This document shows, piece by piece, positions 34,218-43,908 of a stretch of 64,000 nt of DNA. The stretch is from the NCBI GenBank assembly GCA_040285825.1, contig JAUPSS010000002.1:1488001-1552000 (forward strand), given 5' to 3'. A program made the position numbers and the translations under genes. The notes beneath the pieces are model-generated. The model had not been told where the DNA came from and searched no databases. It saw only the letters and a list, made by a program, of their open reading frames with translations. The stretch comes from Eukaryota sp. TZLM1-RC (lineage: Eukaryota; Metamonada: BaSk clade). Position 1 is the first letter of the stretch. Every line of letters begins with the position of its first letter.

Positions 34218-34757
34218 TTTTGCATTTAATTACAATGCAATTAGCACTAACCAAATAGGTCGAGATTAGGTCGGGATTTGTTACTAGCTACTCTGGTCCT
34301 TGGATGTTTATCTTCTACACACCAATCCTCATTCACCCTCCCCCCCCCCATCCCACCCCACTGTTTTATTTACTGATGATAATTCAGACGTTACTTTGTT
34401 TGATTCCTCACTTATGGCTCAATTGTCCCAAACTCTTGTTGGTATTAACAATTCATCTCTTATTATCCTTGTTAAATACATTATTGATTTTGATGTTTTA
34501 ACTTTTACTACTGATTCTATTATTTATTCAACTGTTCGTAATGCTACTGATGGGCATTTTGAGTTAACCAAAACTATTTTGACTATGAATAATGCCAATT
34601 TCCAAGGTCTTGAAGATAAAGCCTTAAGATGGTACTAAAGCTTCTGCAACCAATGTTGACCTTTCCAAAACTGATTCAAGCATTATGATTAATAATACTT
34701 GTTGTAATATCATTTTTTCAAACCAATTGCAACAATCTGAGGAATTCTAATGAAACT
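34218..34757 (+). other. Region between two head-to-head PolB copies; short ORF and poly-C run
   Basis: A frame at 34300-34638 (TVLFTDDNSDVTLFDSSLMAQ...) ends at TAA and could be the remnant of an N-terminal extension of the plus-strand PolB copy, because the same plus-strand coding character continues downstream. A C10 run lies at about 34340-34349. No known domain. Not enough for a gene call. Confidence 0.35.
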
Positions 34758-35078
34758 ATGTTTCGAGAATCTGTTTTAAAAATAGTTAATTCTATTGTGG
34801 ATCTCTCTTTCCTTTCTGCTGCTGAACTATATAAGTTTTCCATTGAATTCAGAGTCGTAAATATTTCAACCATAGTTAACGATGATTTGCTGTCGATCAA
34901 CCCTTTTTCTGTTGATTTAACAATAGATGGAGATCCTAAACCAAATCCTGGTCTCAAAAAGAGAAGATCTAATTGTAAATCAACTCCTCCATCAAAAATT
35001 CTGAGACAAGAGACTTTTGACCAACAAGCGTCAGCGGAAAACACAACAAAAAACACTAAACCAAGAAATTTGTATTGA
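34758..35078 (+). pseudogene. N-terminal frame of PolB copy 2 with a 2A-like motif
   Basis: 106 codons from ATG, ending TGA. Residues about 53-62 read DGDPKPNPGLKKRR. D-x-x-x-NPG is the core of 2A ribosome-skipping sequences (DxExNPGP) and of the 'GDxxPNPGP' motif found before ORFs of some non-LTR retrotransposons; here the last Pro is Leu, so skipping is unlikely. A basic Ser/Lys-rich tail follows, like the N-terminus of copy 1. The frame shifts near 35040 into the exonuclease frame (35017-35328). Confidence 0.4.
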
Positions 35079-36529
35079 AAATACAATGTTGAATATCAAG
35101 AACAGGAAAGTTTGGACCATGAAGCAATTGAAACCGAGTATAGTCAAAAAAATCGAACCAAATCGTAGTGGCTTCAAGTCTGATTCTTTTATTCAATTAA
35201 GATCAATGACCACAAATCAAAATCTTCCCACTGTTATGTGCTTTGATCATGAAACCTATCAGGATGGTCAATTCTACCAAAATCATGATAACCAATTTCT
35301 CTTTCCTGATGAGATCATCAACAAGTAGAGAAAAAAAGGTGCAAATTATTTGAAACGAAAAACTGATGAGCAAATGGATGATTGTATTTCAGGTCCAAAA
35401 TCTTTTCAATTTCAAGTCTTGTTCGAAGGTTTAACCCCATAATTTGTTGTTGGAGAGTGAATATTGACTTGTTTTGGAAATGACTCCTCAAATCACCAGA
35501 TTACCTGACGATGGTATGGATATTCAGACAAAAATATTTTCTGACGAAAAACCCTTGCTTCGAAGGTTTTTAAAAATCATTGGTCATCATCAACCTCATT
35601 GTTTTCTGAATCACAATTTAATGCAGTTTGATTTACAGGGTTTAAATAATAGATTATTAAATTATTTTGATTTACCATTTCCCACTTTTCCAGATGATTC
35701 AACAATTAATTATAGCACTCAATCAACTTTCACCAAAATGGAGAGAAATTGTTATCAGGAAAAATGGCATTTTTCGTTTAGATACAGTCGTATTTGCCGA
35801 AATATTCATCAAAATCCAACATGGTCATAGTTTAGGCAATCTGGCGTATTATATGATTAGTGAAAAGAAAATGAAATGTCATCAGGAATTCATCAATATT
35901 TTACCTGTTGATTGTTTAGTCACTGCTTCATTTCGACAAAATTTAACTCAATATGGGCTACATGACTGTATACTATGTATCAAGCTTTTTGTATTGTTTG
36001 AAAAAGAAAAGTTCATTTTGCCATCTTATAACCCCATTCGTGCAACCGTCAACTCAATGGTTAAACATTCAAATGTTTTATTGAAACTGAAAGAAACTGC
36101 TTCAAAATTTCAACAATTACGAATACACACTTGTTGCTTAAAGATGAATTTACAGTTCCGTTCTGAACGCAACTGATGCTTACCTCGTGTTTCTGCCAAA
36201 TTGTATGAATCATTGATGGCAAGAATTCGTGATATCTCAGATGATTTTTATGAGCAACAACAGGTAAAACCAAAAGGGCGGTTGCACAGGATTCGGAAGA
36301 CTTTGGATATGGTGAAAAACATTTTAGCTTAACGACTACCTTTGAACAACAAAAGTTGAACAAAACTCTTGGTTATGTAGACCATTTGAGATATGGAAAT
36401 GAGTTTTTTCCACGATTTCCAACTGATGAGTTCAGTAGACCTCCCAAATAAATGGCACCAGTGACGTTTGCAAATTTTAAAAGTAATTTAAAATTAAATA
36501 ATGAAAAACATGTAAATAGTTTCATCAAT
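35017..36529 (+). pseudogene. Family-B DNA polymerase exonuclease region, broken (copy 2)
   Basis: Frames 35017-35328, 35474-35830 and 35667-36176 form one decayed exonuclease. 'PTVMCFDHETYQ' (about 35225-35265) is Exo I. 'QPHCFLNHNLMQFDLQGLNNRLL' holds Exo II (about 35600-35670). 'LDTVVFAEIFIK...HSLGNLAYYMISEKKM' (about 35775-35875) and 'YGLHDCILCIKLFVLFEKE' (about 35950-36010, with D) fit Exo III and the following helix. It shares order and sequence with copy 1 ('RKKEADYL'/'RKKGANYL'; 'IYGNSFP'/'YFDLPFP'), but the two are well diverged. It is cut at 36529 by an LTR element and seems to go on at 39273. Confidence 0.6.
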
Positions 36530-36609
36530 GTGTTGCCGAAGGTTGGAATGAAGGGTTAGATAAAGGTGATTTATGTTCATATTCATATTATAGAAGCCTA
36601 AGGGCGCCA
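36530..36609 (-). repeat. LTR, left copy (3' LTR of the minus-strand element)
   Basis: 80 bp, TGTTGCCGAAGG...GGGCGCCA read on the plus strand; matches 39194-39272 except for one extra G near 36540 and one G/T change near 36574. The adjoining polypurine tract shows which end is 3'. Confidence 0.85.
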
Positions 36610-36615
36610 ACACTG

Positions 36616-36631
36616 CTTCTCCCCCTTTTCT
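36616..36631 (-). promoter_or_regulatory. Polypurine tract of the LTR element
   Basis: Minus-strand AGAAAAGGGGGAGAAG, 16 purines ending 7 nt before the 3' LTR, the position used to prime plus-strand DNA synthesis in LTR retroelements. Confidence 0.8.
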
Positions 36632-36719
36632 AAATCAATCGGCTTTATAGTGAATATCTAACTATCACTAATAAAGAATAAACTAAACTAATTTCTATCT
36701 CTACTACTACGCCTAGGCC

Positions 36720-38090
36720 GTTCAGGGGCGCTAGACTCGTTGGTGGTACCTCTTCTATTAGAAGTAGGTTTACATACTTTTCTAAACTTCTTGTCTTTAA
36801 TAAACATCTTGTATGCTTCTGATTGTTTTACTGAATGGAGAGTCTCTTATGTTGTCTCACCGTCAAACCATTGAACAGTACAGAAACTACATGAATCAGA
36901 ACTTTATTCTGAGAGTATTTTTTCTATAACGTGTTTTTCAGCATCGCCTGCTGCGACTGCTTTGAGGAACTCAATATCCTGCAAATTTTCAGCGTTATAG
37001 ATGTTACAGTCTTTCCTGTCAGCTTTTAATTCTGTGCCAGTAGTAAGATTCTTTAATAATAAGGTGGATTTGGAAGGGATGTCAATAACTAAGGATGGTC
37101 CGTTCCAAGATCCATGCAGTTTATTATTCTGTGTTGTTTTACGTAGGACGTAGTCACCAATATTAAATACTATGAAGCGCGAATTAGTATTATCTACTAA
37201 AGTCGAGGTATCCAATGTTTGGTGAGGCTCTGCTTCTTCCCTTTTTTCTTGTAGACGAGTGTTTTTCAATTTGATATCATCTAATAAAAGAATGTTGGAT
37301 TCGAATTTTGATAAATTTCCTAATATAATTGCAGGGTCCGATCTTGGACTAATCGAAGATCCAATCATAAGTTCGTATGGGGTAAAATCTGTTATTCTGC
37401 TTTTAGTAGAATTTATCAGTAGTTGGGATAAGGGTACATAAATAGACCTATTTCCATAATCATTAGAATCTATTAATAATTTCCTAAAGCATTGTAAAAC
37501 GTTTCAATGTTTACGTTCTACAAGTCCATTACTTTCAGAATAGTGGGGTATTGAGTTACTCGTCTCAATAGCTAATCTGTTACACACTATCTTGAAAGTC
37601 TCATTGGCGAACTCAGGTCCATTATCACTATAAATTAACATAGGTATGCCAAAAATTGCGCAAACGTTCCGAATTATGCGTCTACGGTCTCTAAGGCATT
37701 GAATTCCTTTAGAGGGACTAAAATTGAATAACCAGTAAATGAATCTACAAATACTAACAAGTATTTATTACCATCGCAATCAATATTCAGGGGTCCAATT
37801 GTATCGACATTTAGTCTAGCAAATGGACGATCTGCGCAAAAGAAACCTGTGGAAGGTGTTTTTGTTCGTTTGATTGGTGCCGTTGTTTGACAAGTTGGGC
37901 ATCTTTTAACATGGTCCATAAGGTCCTTTCTCATATTAGGCCAGTAAAAATCGCTTTTGGATAATTTATGTAGACTATCGCTTTTGCTGGGGTGGCCAGA
38001 TTGAACCAATCCATGTATTAATAATAAAGCCTGTTTTTTGAGATTCTTTGGGATTAGAATTTTATTTTTACTATTCTTTCAAATTTGAGT
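36720..38090 (-). pseudogene. Ty3 integrase with GPY/F module and chromodomain remnant
   Basis: On the minus strand 'HGLVQSGHPSKSDSLHKL...CPTCQ' is the HHCC zinc domain (about 38025-37885). 'RLNVDTIGPLN' and 'LLVFVDSFTGYSILVPL' begin the core (37830-37700). The rest of the core, with D in 'VIMDLSSPM' and E in 'GL.NVN', is frameshifted (37680-37500). From 37368 'FNIGDYVLRKT...KLHGSWNGPSLVIDI...NLTTGTELKADR' is the GPY/F C-terminal module. 'AEKHVIEKILSE' followed, past a TAA, by 'CTVQWFDGETT.ETLHSVKQSEAYKMF' (about 36905-36790) follows the chromodomain pattern (VEkIl...YlVkW.g......tWe....l...e...F). Chromodomains direct Ty3-type integration to chromatin; this one is interrupted by stops. Confidence 0.75.
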
Positions 38091-38402
38091 GTTTTCGTCT
38101 AAAATTGCGTTTTCAAATAGGGAGTCCTCATTAAGTATGGCAATTTGTTGTTCCGATCTAATCTTAGAGAACCATGAAGAAAAAATAGGTCAATCTTGAT
38201 GTCTGCCAAGAGACGAGGTTGATGTTAGCTCTTCAGTTTCCGAATCAGAGTCATCGTTTAAAGGAGGTATTTCATAATTTGAGTACTTCGTGTTTGGGAT
38301 GTTTATGCTGCAAATTGATGAAGGAAAATTTGTTGCTAGGATGTGGTCGGTATCAGTTCTGCTCCTCTGTTCGATAGCTAGAAACCTGATCCTTCTCCCA
38401 AA

Positions 38403-38936
38403 TTAATCCAAATGAATGGCTTCCCAATCAGGTCTGACTTTGACTAGTTTGGCCAGAATCTCATGAATTTCTTTATCCATACCGGTTGCCCTGGGACGGC
38501 GTTCAGCGCCACGTCCGTGGGTGTCTCTACTCAGCTTGTCCAATGCCTTGATTATCTCTATCCTTTCGTTTTGAAGGATCTCATAAACTCTGTTAGAATC
38601 TCCTTTATAGCCCAGAGTTTGAAATCCAACGTTTCTTCTTATCTTTGGAATTTGCGTCCATAAAGGAAAGAGCTGTTCAAACAAACAGTAATCTTTAGGT
38701 TCGAGGTGAGCCTCCGCGTCCTTTATGATTTGTCGGCGAAGTCCCTGATCTTCGTCATCCAATTCGTTTAACACGCATTGAAGTTCTTCATATCCTTGTA
38801 GAACTGTCGAAGTTTCAAAACTTGAGCCAACATTTGCGTTTTTTGGTGAAAAGGGGGGTGGTCCCGTTTCTGGAACCTTTTGTGGCATTGTGTTGGACTT
38901 GGAAGGGGCGAGAAATGGTTCCGAGCCTGATTCCAT
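38403..38936 (-). pseudogene. gag-like frame of the deleted LTR element
   Basis: 177 codons from ATG (MESGSEPFLAPSKSNTMPQK), mostly helical (YEELQCVLNELDDEDQGLRR; ILQNERIEIIKALDKLSR), Pro-rich at the N-terminus and basic near the end (GRGAERRPRATG). Position right after the 5' LTR and untranslated leader suggests gag. It does not visibly match the gag of the element at 9.1-10.7 kb, so the two belong to different subfamilies or the frame has another origin. The stop at 38403 is next to the internal deletion junction. Confidence 0.5.
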
Positions 38937-39193
38937 CGGTTTATCTTGAGGGGCGGAGGGTGGTCTCGAGCCCGAGTCCTCGTCTATACTCGCTTTTTAC
39001 TATTCCTACTACTCTTTCTGTTGTTTTTATGCCAAATGCATCTTTGTCATGTTCCTGCATGTTAGTTGTAAAGGTGTCAGAGCTCTGGCTGAGAGGGTCT
39101 GACATAATGATATCTGCTGAAGATATCCTTTGGTGAAGAAAGCTGTTTGCTCTTATAGAGGTATTTTTACTAACCTAAGTGGCCAATAATTAT

Positions 39194-39272
39194 TGTTGCC
39201 GAAGGTTGGAATGAAGGGTTAGATAAAGGTGATTTATTTTCATATTCATATTATAGAAGCCTAAGGGCGCCA
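39194..39272 (-). repeat. LTR, right copy (5' LTR of the minus-strand element)
   Basis: 79 bp, 98% identical to 36530-36609. On the minus strand it is followed after 8 nt by TGGCCACTTAGG, a possible primer-binding site, though the tRNA match cannot be checked here. Confidence 0.85.
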
Positions 39273-40114
39273 TCAAATGTATATTTTCTCAAGGTAGATG
39301 TGGAAAATGTGTTAGCAGAAGTGCACAAACTAGGTGGGTACACAATTCCATTGTTCTATAATTGCATTATATAGATTTAGACTTCGACAATTCAAAAACA
39401 TATTATAAGTTGACGATAGAAATTACTTGAGTTTTTTAAGACTCGCACCTGAAGATATTTCAGACCTTCTTGATGATGAGTTTTTAGTCTTTCAACATCA
39501 TGATATTAGAAACAATGAACGTCACAAAATTTTTTAAGGTTTTATAACATCATTTACTTGTCAAATTGAGAATTTAGTCACGGATGAAAGTCTGGTTGGC
39601 ACTAAATTTCCAGTAGTCGCACATCTTCTTGCAGATGCTGTTGAGAAAGATCCTCAAGTATTCTTAAAACCAGCAATTACGATTGCTCAACAGCCAAAAT
39701 TACGAACAGCCTAGACCATCATTGATACTGATGGGTTATTATGATAAAAGCGGCTATAGAAACTTGAAACATCATAGACCTATTCGAGCCATTGGATGGA
39801 TTCAATTTCTGAAAAGGAATGAATTTGAAGTATTAATGGTGAATGAAGCATTCAGTTCAGCAAAATGTGCTGTTTGTTTTGAAAAGGTTGCTACGTTTTT
39901 GAAAGTAACATGTCCAAGATTCTGTAACAGAAAAAAGATTCCAGCTACTACATGTCACGGTTTATTTGCTTGTAATAGTGAGAGTTGTAAATTCAGTAAC
40001 AAAGGCTCAACAAAGATTTTCAATAGAAATAAGCTGGCTTGTATGATAATGTTTGCAATTGCTGAAACCAGAATTAGTGGTGATGAAATGCCTCAGTATC
40101 TGTGTAGTACATAG
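39273..40114 (+). pseudogene. PolB-element copy 2 continued: Fanzor-like C-terminus, F4
   Basis: From 39273 a broken frame ('VYFLKVDVENVLAEVHKLGGYTI') continues the sequence interrupted at 36529; 'LGGYTIPLFYN' parallels 'NGGITINHYTR' in copy 1 (about 32720-32690). After a poorly conserved stretch, 39683-40114 gives the Fanzor end: 'MGYYDKSGYRNLKHHRPIRAIGW', 'FLKRNEFEVLMVNEAFSSAKCAVC' (RuvC-II Glu, SS, CxxC), 'CHGLFACNSESC' (second Cys pair) and 'IFNRNKLACMIMF' (RuvC-III with N-R-N for N-R-D), ending 'ISGDEMPQYL'. RuvC-I was not found in this copy. Order and motifs match F3. Confidence 0.65.
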
Positions 40115-40264
40115 TTTTTGTAATTATTCCGCACGAAAATTGATTGTGTTCTCATGGGCGCTTTTCACAAAAATGGTAAACCATCACAGACATTTCAGAC
40201 ACTATAGTAAAAGCCTTTTTAAACAAGGCCCTTTTGTACTAAAAGGCAAAAAAAACTAAAACTG

Positions 40265-40460
40265 TAACTAAGACAAATATGGTGGCCTATTACCATCACT
40301 ATCATTTACAAAATAATCTACAATCACCTTGAGGTTGATAGATGCTAACATGTTACGATTTTTATATCTTGTCATTTCCACTACATCCTTTTCTACGAAC
40401 TTCATATGGACATCTTAACAAAGAATGACATTCCACAATAGGAGACTTCTTCAGGATTAA
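40265..40460 (-). pseudogene. Fanzor-like C-terminal fragment, F5
   Basis: Minus strand: 'CHSLLRCPYEV', then after one frame change 'KNRNMLASINLKVIVDYFV', 'DSDGNRPPYLS' and TAG. It is close to F3 (CHALLRCQSDVC...HNKLACIKT...DYFVEDS...KPPYL). It has N-R-N at RuvC-III. It lies tail-to-tail with F4, 150 bp away, and lacks everything upstream. Confidence 0.65.
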
Positions 40461-41053
40461 TATTTTTTCAAAAAGCTGAAAAGGCCAAAATTATCAACTA
40501 ATCTCAAAAAACAAATGGCAAACCCAACACTTTGTTTGTCATTTTGCTTTCTCATCATTATCAAGCTTAGGTAAAACTGCTTTATCTTATCTAAATAATT
40601 TTTTTCACAAATGTAAAGAATAAAAACGGAGGAGTTTTTGACCGAACTTTCTAGCAAAATTGTTTGGTATTTTCAATTTTTAAATCATTGAAACTATCAT
40701 AATCGAACCCAACATTTAAACTTGTCAAGTTCAGTTAGCCATATAGTGGTTTTAGGACAGAAATCACCTCTATTGAGAAAACAACGGAACCATACGTTTG
40801 TAAGATGTTTTATCAAAAACCGTATTGTTGGAAACAAAACTAGTAGTTGTACACTATTTAAAATTTGGATATTTGGGAAAAACAGAAACTTGTGAAAGGT
40901 GCAAAAACTACATAATGAGCCTCAACACTGGCACCTTGTAATAAAAGCTTAAGTTACCATGTGAGGTATTAGATTAAATACATCTTCCTTCTCATTTATC
41001 AACGGGGAACTTTGTTTAGCCAATTTCCAATTTACTATATTCAATCACTTGAA
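40461..41053. other. Intergenic, no gene seen
   Basis: AT-rich sequence without a supported frame between the Fanzor fragment and the EMC1 promoter motif. Confidence 0.5.
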
Positions 41054-41067
41054 CATTGTTATAAGCA
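41054..41067 (+). promoter_or_regulatory. Core-promoter motif of EMC1
   Basis: CATTGTTATAAGCA, 27 nt before the ATG. Near-identical motifs stand 26 nt before the ATG of two other genes (48221-48234 and 63028-63015). Confidence 0.65.
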
Positions 41068-41080
41068 ACTACTGCAAACA

Positions 41081-43075
41081 ATGAACATCTCAACATTAGT
41101 TATGACCCTGGCCTTGGTTTCGGTATTTTGGCTCGCTGAATCTTCTTTGGTCAGCTTTCCCAATATCACTGCAACCCTCCATCACAACTATCTATATGTA
41201 TCGTCTCTTTACCCAAACGATATTTCGTATCTGTCTCAGATCGACACTTCAGACTCTTCAATCTTGTGGTCGCTGTCTTTACCTGTCAATGTTTCTTCTT
41301 TACATAACATTGGATCGTCTTCGACCGTACTGGTTTATGGGACCAGATTGGGTGTAGATCACCTCATCGGAATCAGCAACAATGCAAAGGTATTGTTTGA
41401 TTTGGAAGTTCCCTCTTTCACCAAGAGTTTTGTCTGGGAGGCTCAAAAGGTTTTCGGTTTTTTGACCTATAATCAGAATCGTGTTGACTTTGTTGGACCA
41501 AGTGGATATCACGTTTCACTTTCCCTTCCTGGCAGTCCTTTTGATGTTTATTATGACAATAAGATAATAATAATCGTTGTAAAGAATCAAATTGATCAAG
41601 GATGTATCCTTGAAAAACTCAATCAAGAACCAACTTGCCTTGATATCGAGGGTAGTGATGGTAATGAAGGTATCAGTGGTCTTTCTATTTCAGCTGACCA
41701 TCGGAGACTCTCTCTAGACTCAATTGGTAATTTACATCTTTTAAATAATCGTAAATCAGATATCAACGTTGTCAAAATTGATGATAATCATGTTGGTGTT
41801 TATGCTGATTCCTTTAAAGTTTATTTACTTTCAAATCCTTTTACAAACCCTATTAATTTGAATGGAAGTGTTGTCAGTGGATCCGGCAACTATTTGGTGG
41901 TTTCTTCCAATGGAGTTGGTGATTCTTTTCATCAATTACCCTTTGATACCAGCCAATCATATTTGTTTGGTTCGGAGCTTTGTCTTTTAACGCTTATGAA
42001 GGAGAAAGCGATCTATTTTAATCAATCATCCAATCAAATTATTGCTGAGTTTCCGATTCCTCAATGGAAGTCAGTCAAAAACTATGAACCAGTCGGTAAT
42101 TGCCCTTCAATCATTTTGATTGGTGATGATGATGATATAATTGGAAAAGTAGATTTCAAAGGTTTGTCCAATTATGTACCCCAAAGCAATGAGTATCTTA
42201 TTCTTGTCAATGATAATGAACTTGAAGTAATTTCAAGTGGAAAAGTTACCTTATCTATTCCCAATCATATAGCGTCAGCAGTTCATAATCAGCAGTCAAT
42301 CAAACATTATGACGGTCGACTTTTGTATCCGGTCAATCAATTATTATTGGTTGTTTCAGAGCTGGAAGGCCATTCAATCAAAGTAGAGCTCAGTTGCTTG
42401 TTTACCGGAAAAACATTCTATTCCAAAATTCATTCTAATGTTAAGGTCATGACTGTGCTTACATTTGCTGGAAAAGGAAACTTTATTTATTCTTTTATTT
42501 ACAACAACAAGAGCCAACGAACCTTTATTTCTTTGAAAGTTTTGAGCAAGTCGATTCTTAGTTGGGTTGATGTGTTCAAATTGTCCAAGAAGAATTTTAA
42601 CTATATTGATTTTGAAACAGTGTCTCAGACTTTTACCTCAAAAGTCAACACTTTTCAAATAATTTCTGACGATCTTTTTGCTTATTTCGTTTTAAATAAT
42701 GGTTTGGTATATTCTTTAGATTTTGATTGGTTGAATCCATTGAGATTAACCAATGTACCCGACAAAAAAGCAAAGAAATTACCACAAATATCAGTATACA
42801 GTCTAGAATTGCCTTTAATTCCTAATAATTTCTATAATATCAGTAACTTCTTCTTTTCTAAAGATAGTTCACCGTTGGTCGTAAATTCTCAAATGAAAAC
42901 CACTTTGTATTTTGCTGGTTTGTCCTTTGTTGCTGTAGATCTTTATCCTTTTGGAAAACCAAAAGTTTATTCCTATTTTGATTTATTTTCCAATCAATTA
43001 GTTTCAAGTGCGTCATTAGGATTGTTTTCCATTGCTGTTATAGTTTTTGTCACAGTCAAGAAGCAGCAAAAGTAA
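41081..43075 (+). CDS. EMC1: ER membrane protein complex subunit 1 (EMC1)-like
   Basis: 664 residues from ATG at 41081; the upstream in-frame TTG is not used, because MNISTLVMTLALVSVFWLAESSLV is a clear signal peptide. The body is a beta-propeller-like lumenal domain with repeated short strands (ILWSLSLPVNVSS, HHNYLYVSSLYP). The last ~65 residues, 'TTLYFAGLSFVAVDLYPFGKPKVYS...' followed by a single transmembrane helix (LGLFSIAVIVFVTVKK), match the end of EMC1, where 'FAYGLDhhxxRhxPsk.FD...' precedes the membrane helix. EMC inserts tail-anchored and multipass proteins into the ER membrane. At 664 residues it is shorter than animal EMC1 (about 990), as in other divergent protists. The promoter motif overlaps the leader. 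Confidence 0.75.
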   Translation: MNISTLVMTLALVSVFWLAESSLVSFPNITATLHHNYLYVSSLYPNDISYLSQIDTSDSSILWSLSLPVNVSSLHNIGSSSTVLVYGTRLGVDHLIGISNNAKVLFDLEVPSFTKSFVWEAQKVFGFLTYNQNRVDFVGPSGYHVSLSLPGSPFDVYYDNKIIIIVVKNQIDQGCILEKLNQEPTCLDIEGSDGNEGISGLSISADHRRLSLDSIGNLHLLNNRKSDINVVKIDDNHVGVYADSFKVYLLSNPFTNPINLNGSVVSGSGNYLVVSSNGVGDSFHQLPFDTSQSYLFGSELCLLTLMKEKAIYFNQSSNQIIAEFPIPQWKSVKNYEPVGNCPSIILIGDDDDIIGKVDFKGLSNYVPQSNEYLILVNDNELEVISSGKVTLSIPNHIASAVHNQQSIKHYDGRLLYPVNQLLLVVSELEGHSIKVELSCLFTGKTFYSKIHSNVKVMTVLTFAGKGNFIYSFIYNNKSQRTFISLKVLSKSILSWVDVFKLSKKNFNYIDFETVSQTFTSKVNTFQIISDDLFAYFVLNNGLVYSLDFDWLNPLRLTNVPDKKAKKLPQISVYSLELPLIPNNFYNISNFFFSKDSSPLVVNSQMKTTLYFAGLSFVAVDLYPFGKPKVYSYFDLFSNQLVSSASLGLFSIAVIVFVTVKKQQK

Positions 43076-43908
43076 CTTTAATAAAGTTTGAATTTTAATT
43101 AAATTATTGTTGTAGTTTTGAATAAAAAGTTTTGGTTCATCTATTAATCAACTTTTTCATATTTTTTATTGTATTTTAAATAGTTAAAAATAAAAGAAAG
43201 GACTTTGATCTTGGTAATCGTTCTTCCGGAAAGTGAGTTCACATTCAATATGATGTTCAGTGTTAGAACAGAGGTTGTACAAGAAATTCTTCAATCTGAG
43301 GTTGTAGAAATATGTAAAAGCTTAGTACTACACAGATGGCTGATTACCCTGGATTCCTGATTCTTGATGGAACGCACACCCTTCCCCTCACAGTAAGCAC
43401 TCTAGTAATCAGGAACAAATTGTTTGTTTTTTGGGAATGATATCTGTAATATAAATAAATGTACATCTTCCGGTTGGCAGGTGTGTCCTTCAAAATTGTG
43501 GCCCTTGCAGAAAGTGCAACAAACAACCACAAAGGTAGGAAGCGAACTGACGAAGACATTTAACAGTGACCACACACAACTGTTGACTGCGAGGACATAG
43601 AGACCAGTGCAGGTATTCAAAATTGTAGACGTGTAAATGAAGTCAATAGTTGGATCAATTTGCAAGATTTCTGGTGAAGGCTGCTGCTCATAGGCTCATT
43701 CATAGCTCAAAATTCAAATAACCTGGTTCGGCCATGGCTCAAAAAACAAACATTGAGAGAATTTTCCGGATTATTTCTAAAGATGAGGAGAGTTCTTCTT
43801 TGACGAAAAATTGGTACCGAAAAATGGAAACAAAATTGCCACAAATTACAATATTGGTTGTTGTTTTGGACATACTCAAATTTAATTCTGAAAAGGCTTT
43901 ATACTTCA
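43076..43908. other. Intergenic ~830 bp with a small Cys-rich antisense frame
   Basis: No convincing gene. On the minus strand 43665-43402 contains 'VVVCCTFCKGHNFEGHTCQPED' (a C..C...H..C-like string) within an otherwise non-descript 87-codon frame; it might be debris of a zinc-knuckle element. The frame at 43734-43931 (MAQKTNIERIF) has no recognisable domain. Confidence 0.35.

Larger units (their letters stand above)
36530..39272 (-). mobile_element. Internally deleted chromodomain Ty3-like LTR element
   Basis: A 2.74 kb minus-strand element bounded by 79/80-bp direct repeats that begin TG and end CA. In transcription order: LTR (39272-39194), gag-like frame (38936-38403), a junction near 38320-38400 that skips protease, RT and RNase H, a connector matching the first Ty3 element ('CSINIPNTKYSNYEIPPL'), integrase (about 38009-36904), chromodomain remnant, polypurine tract (36631-36616), LTR (36608-36530). 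The LTRs differ by one substitution and one indel, so insertion is recent. It interrupts PolB copy 2; flanks read CATCAATG and CATCAAATG, an imperfect duplication. It lacks RT and would need help to move. Confidence 0.85.

Noticed and set aside
34914-34945. A working 2A ribosome-skipping site
   Set aside because: The essential last Pro is Leu and the surrounding frame is broken.
30940-40114. Maverick/Polinton identity for the PolB-Fanzor elements
   Set aside because: No retroviral-type integrase, capsid, ATPase or protease was found with the PolB copies; the only integrase in the region belongs to the inserted LTR element.
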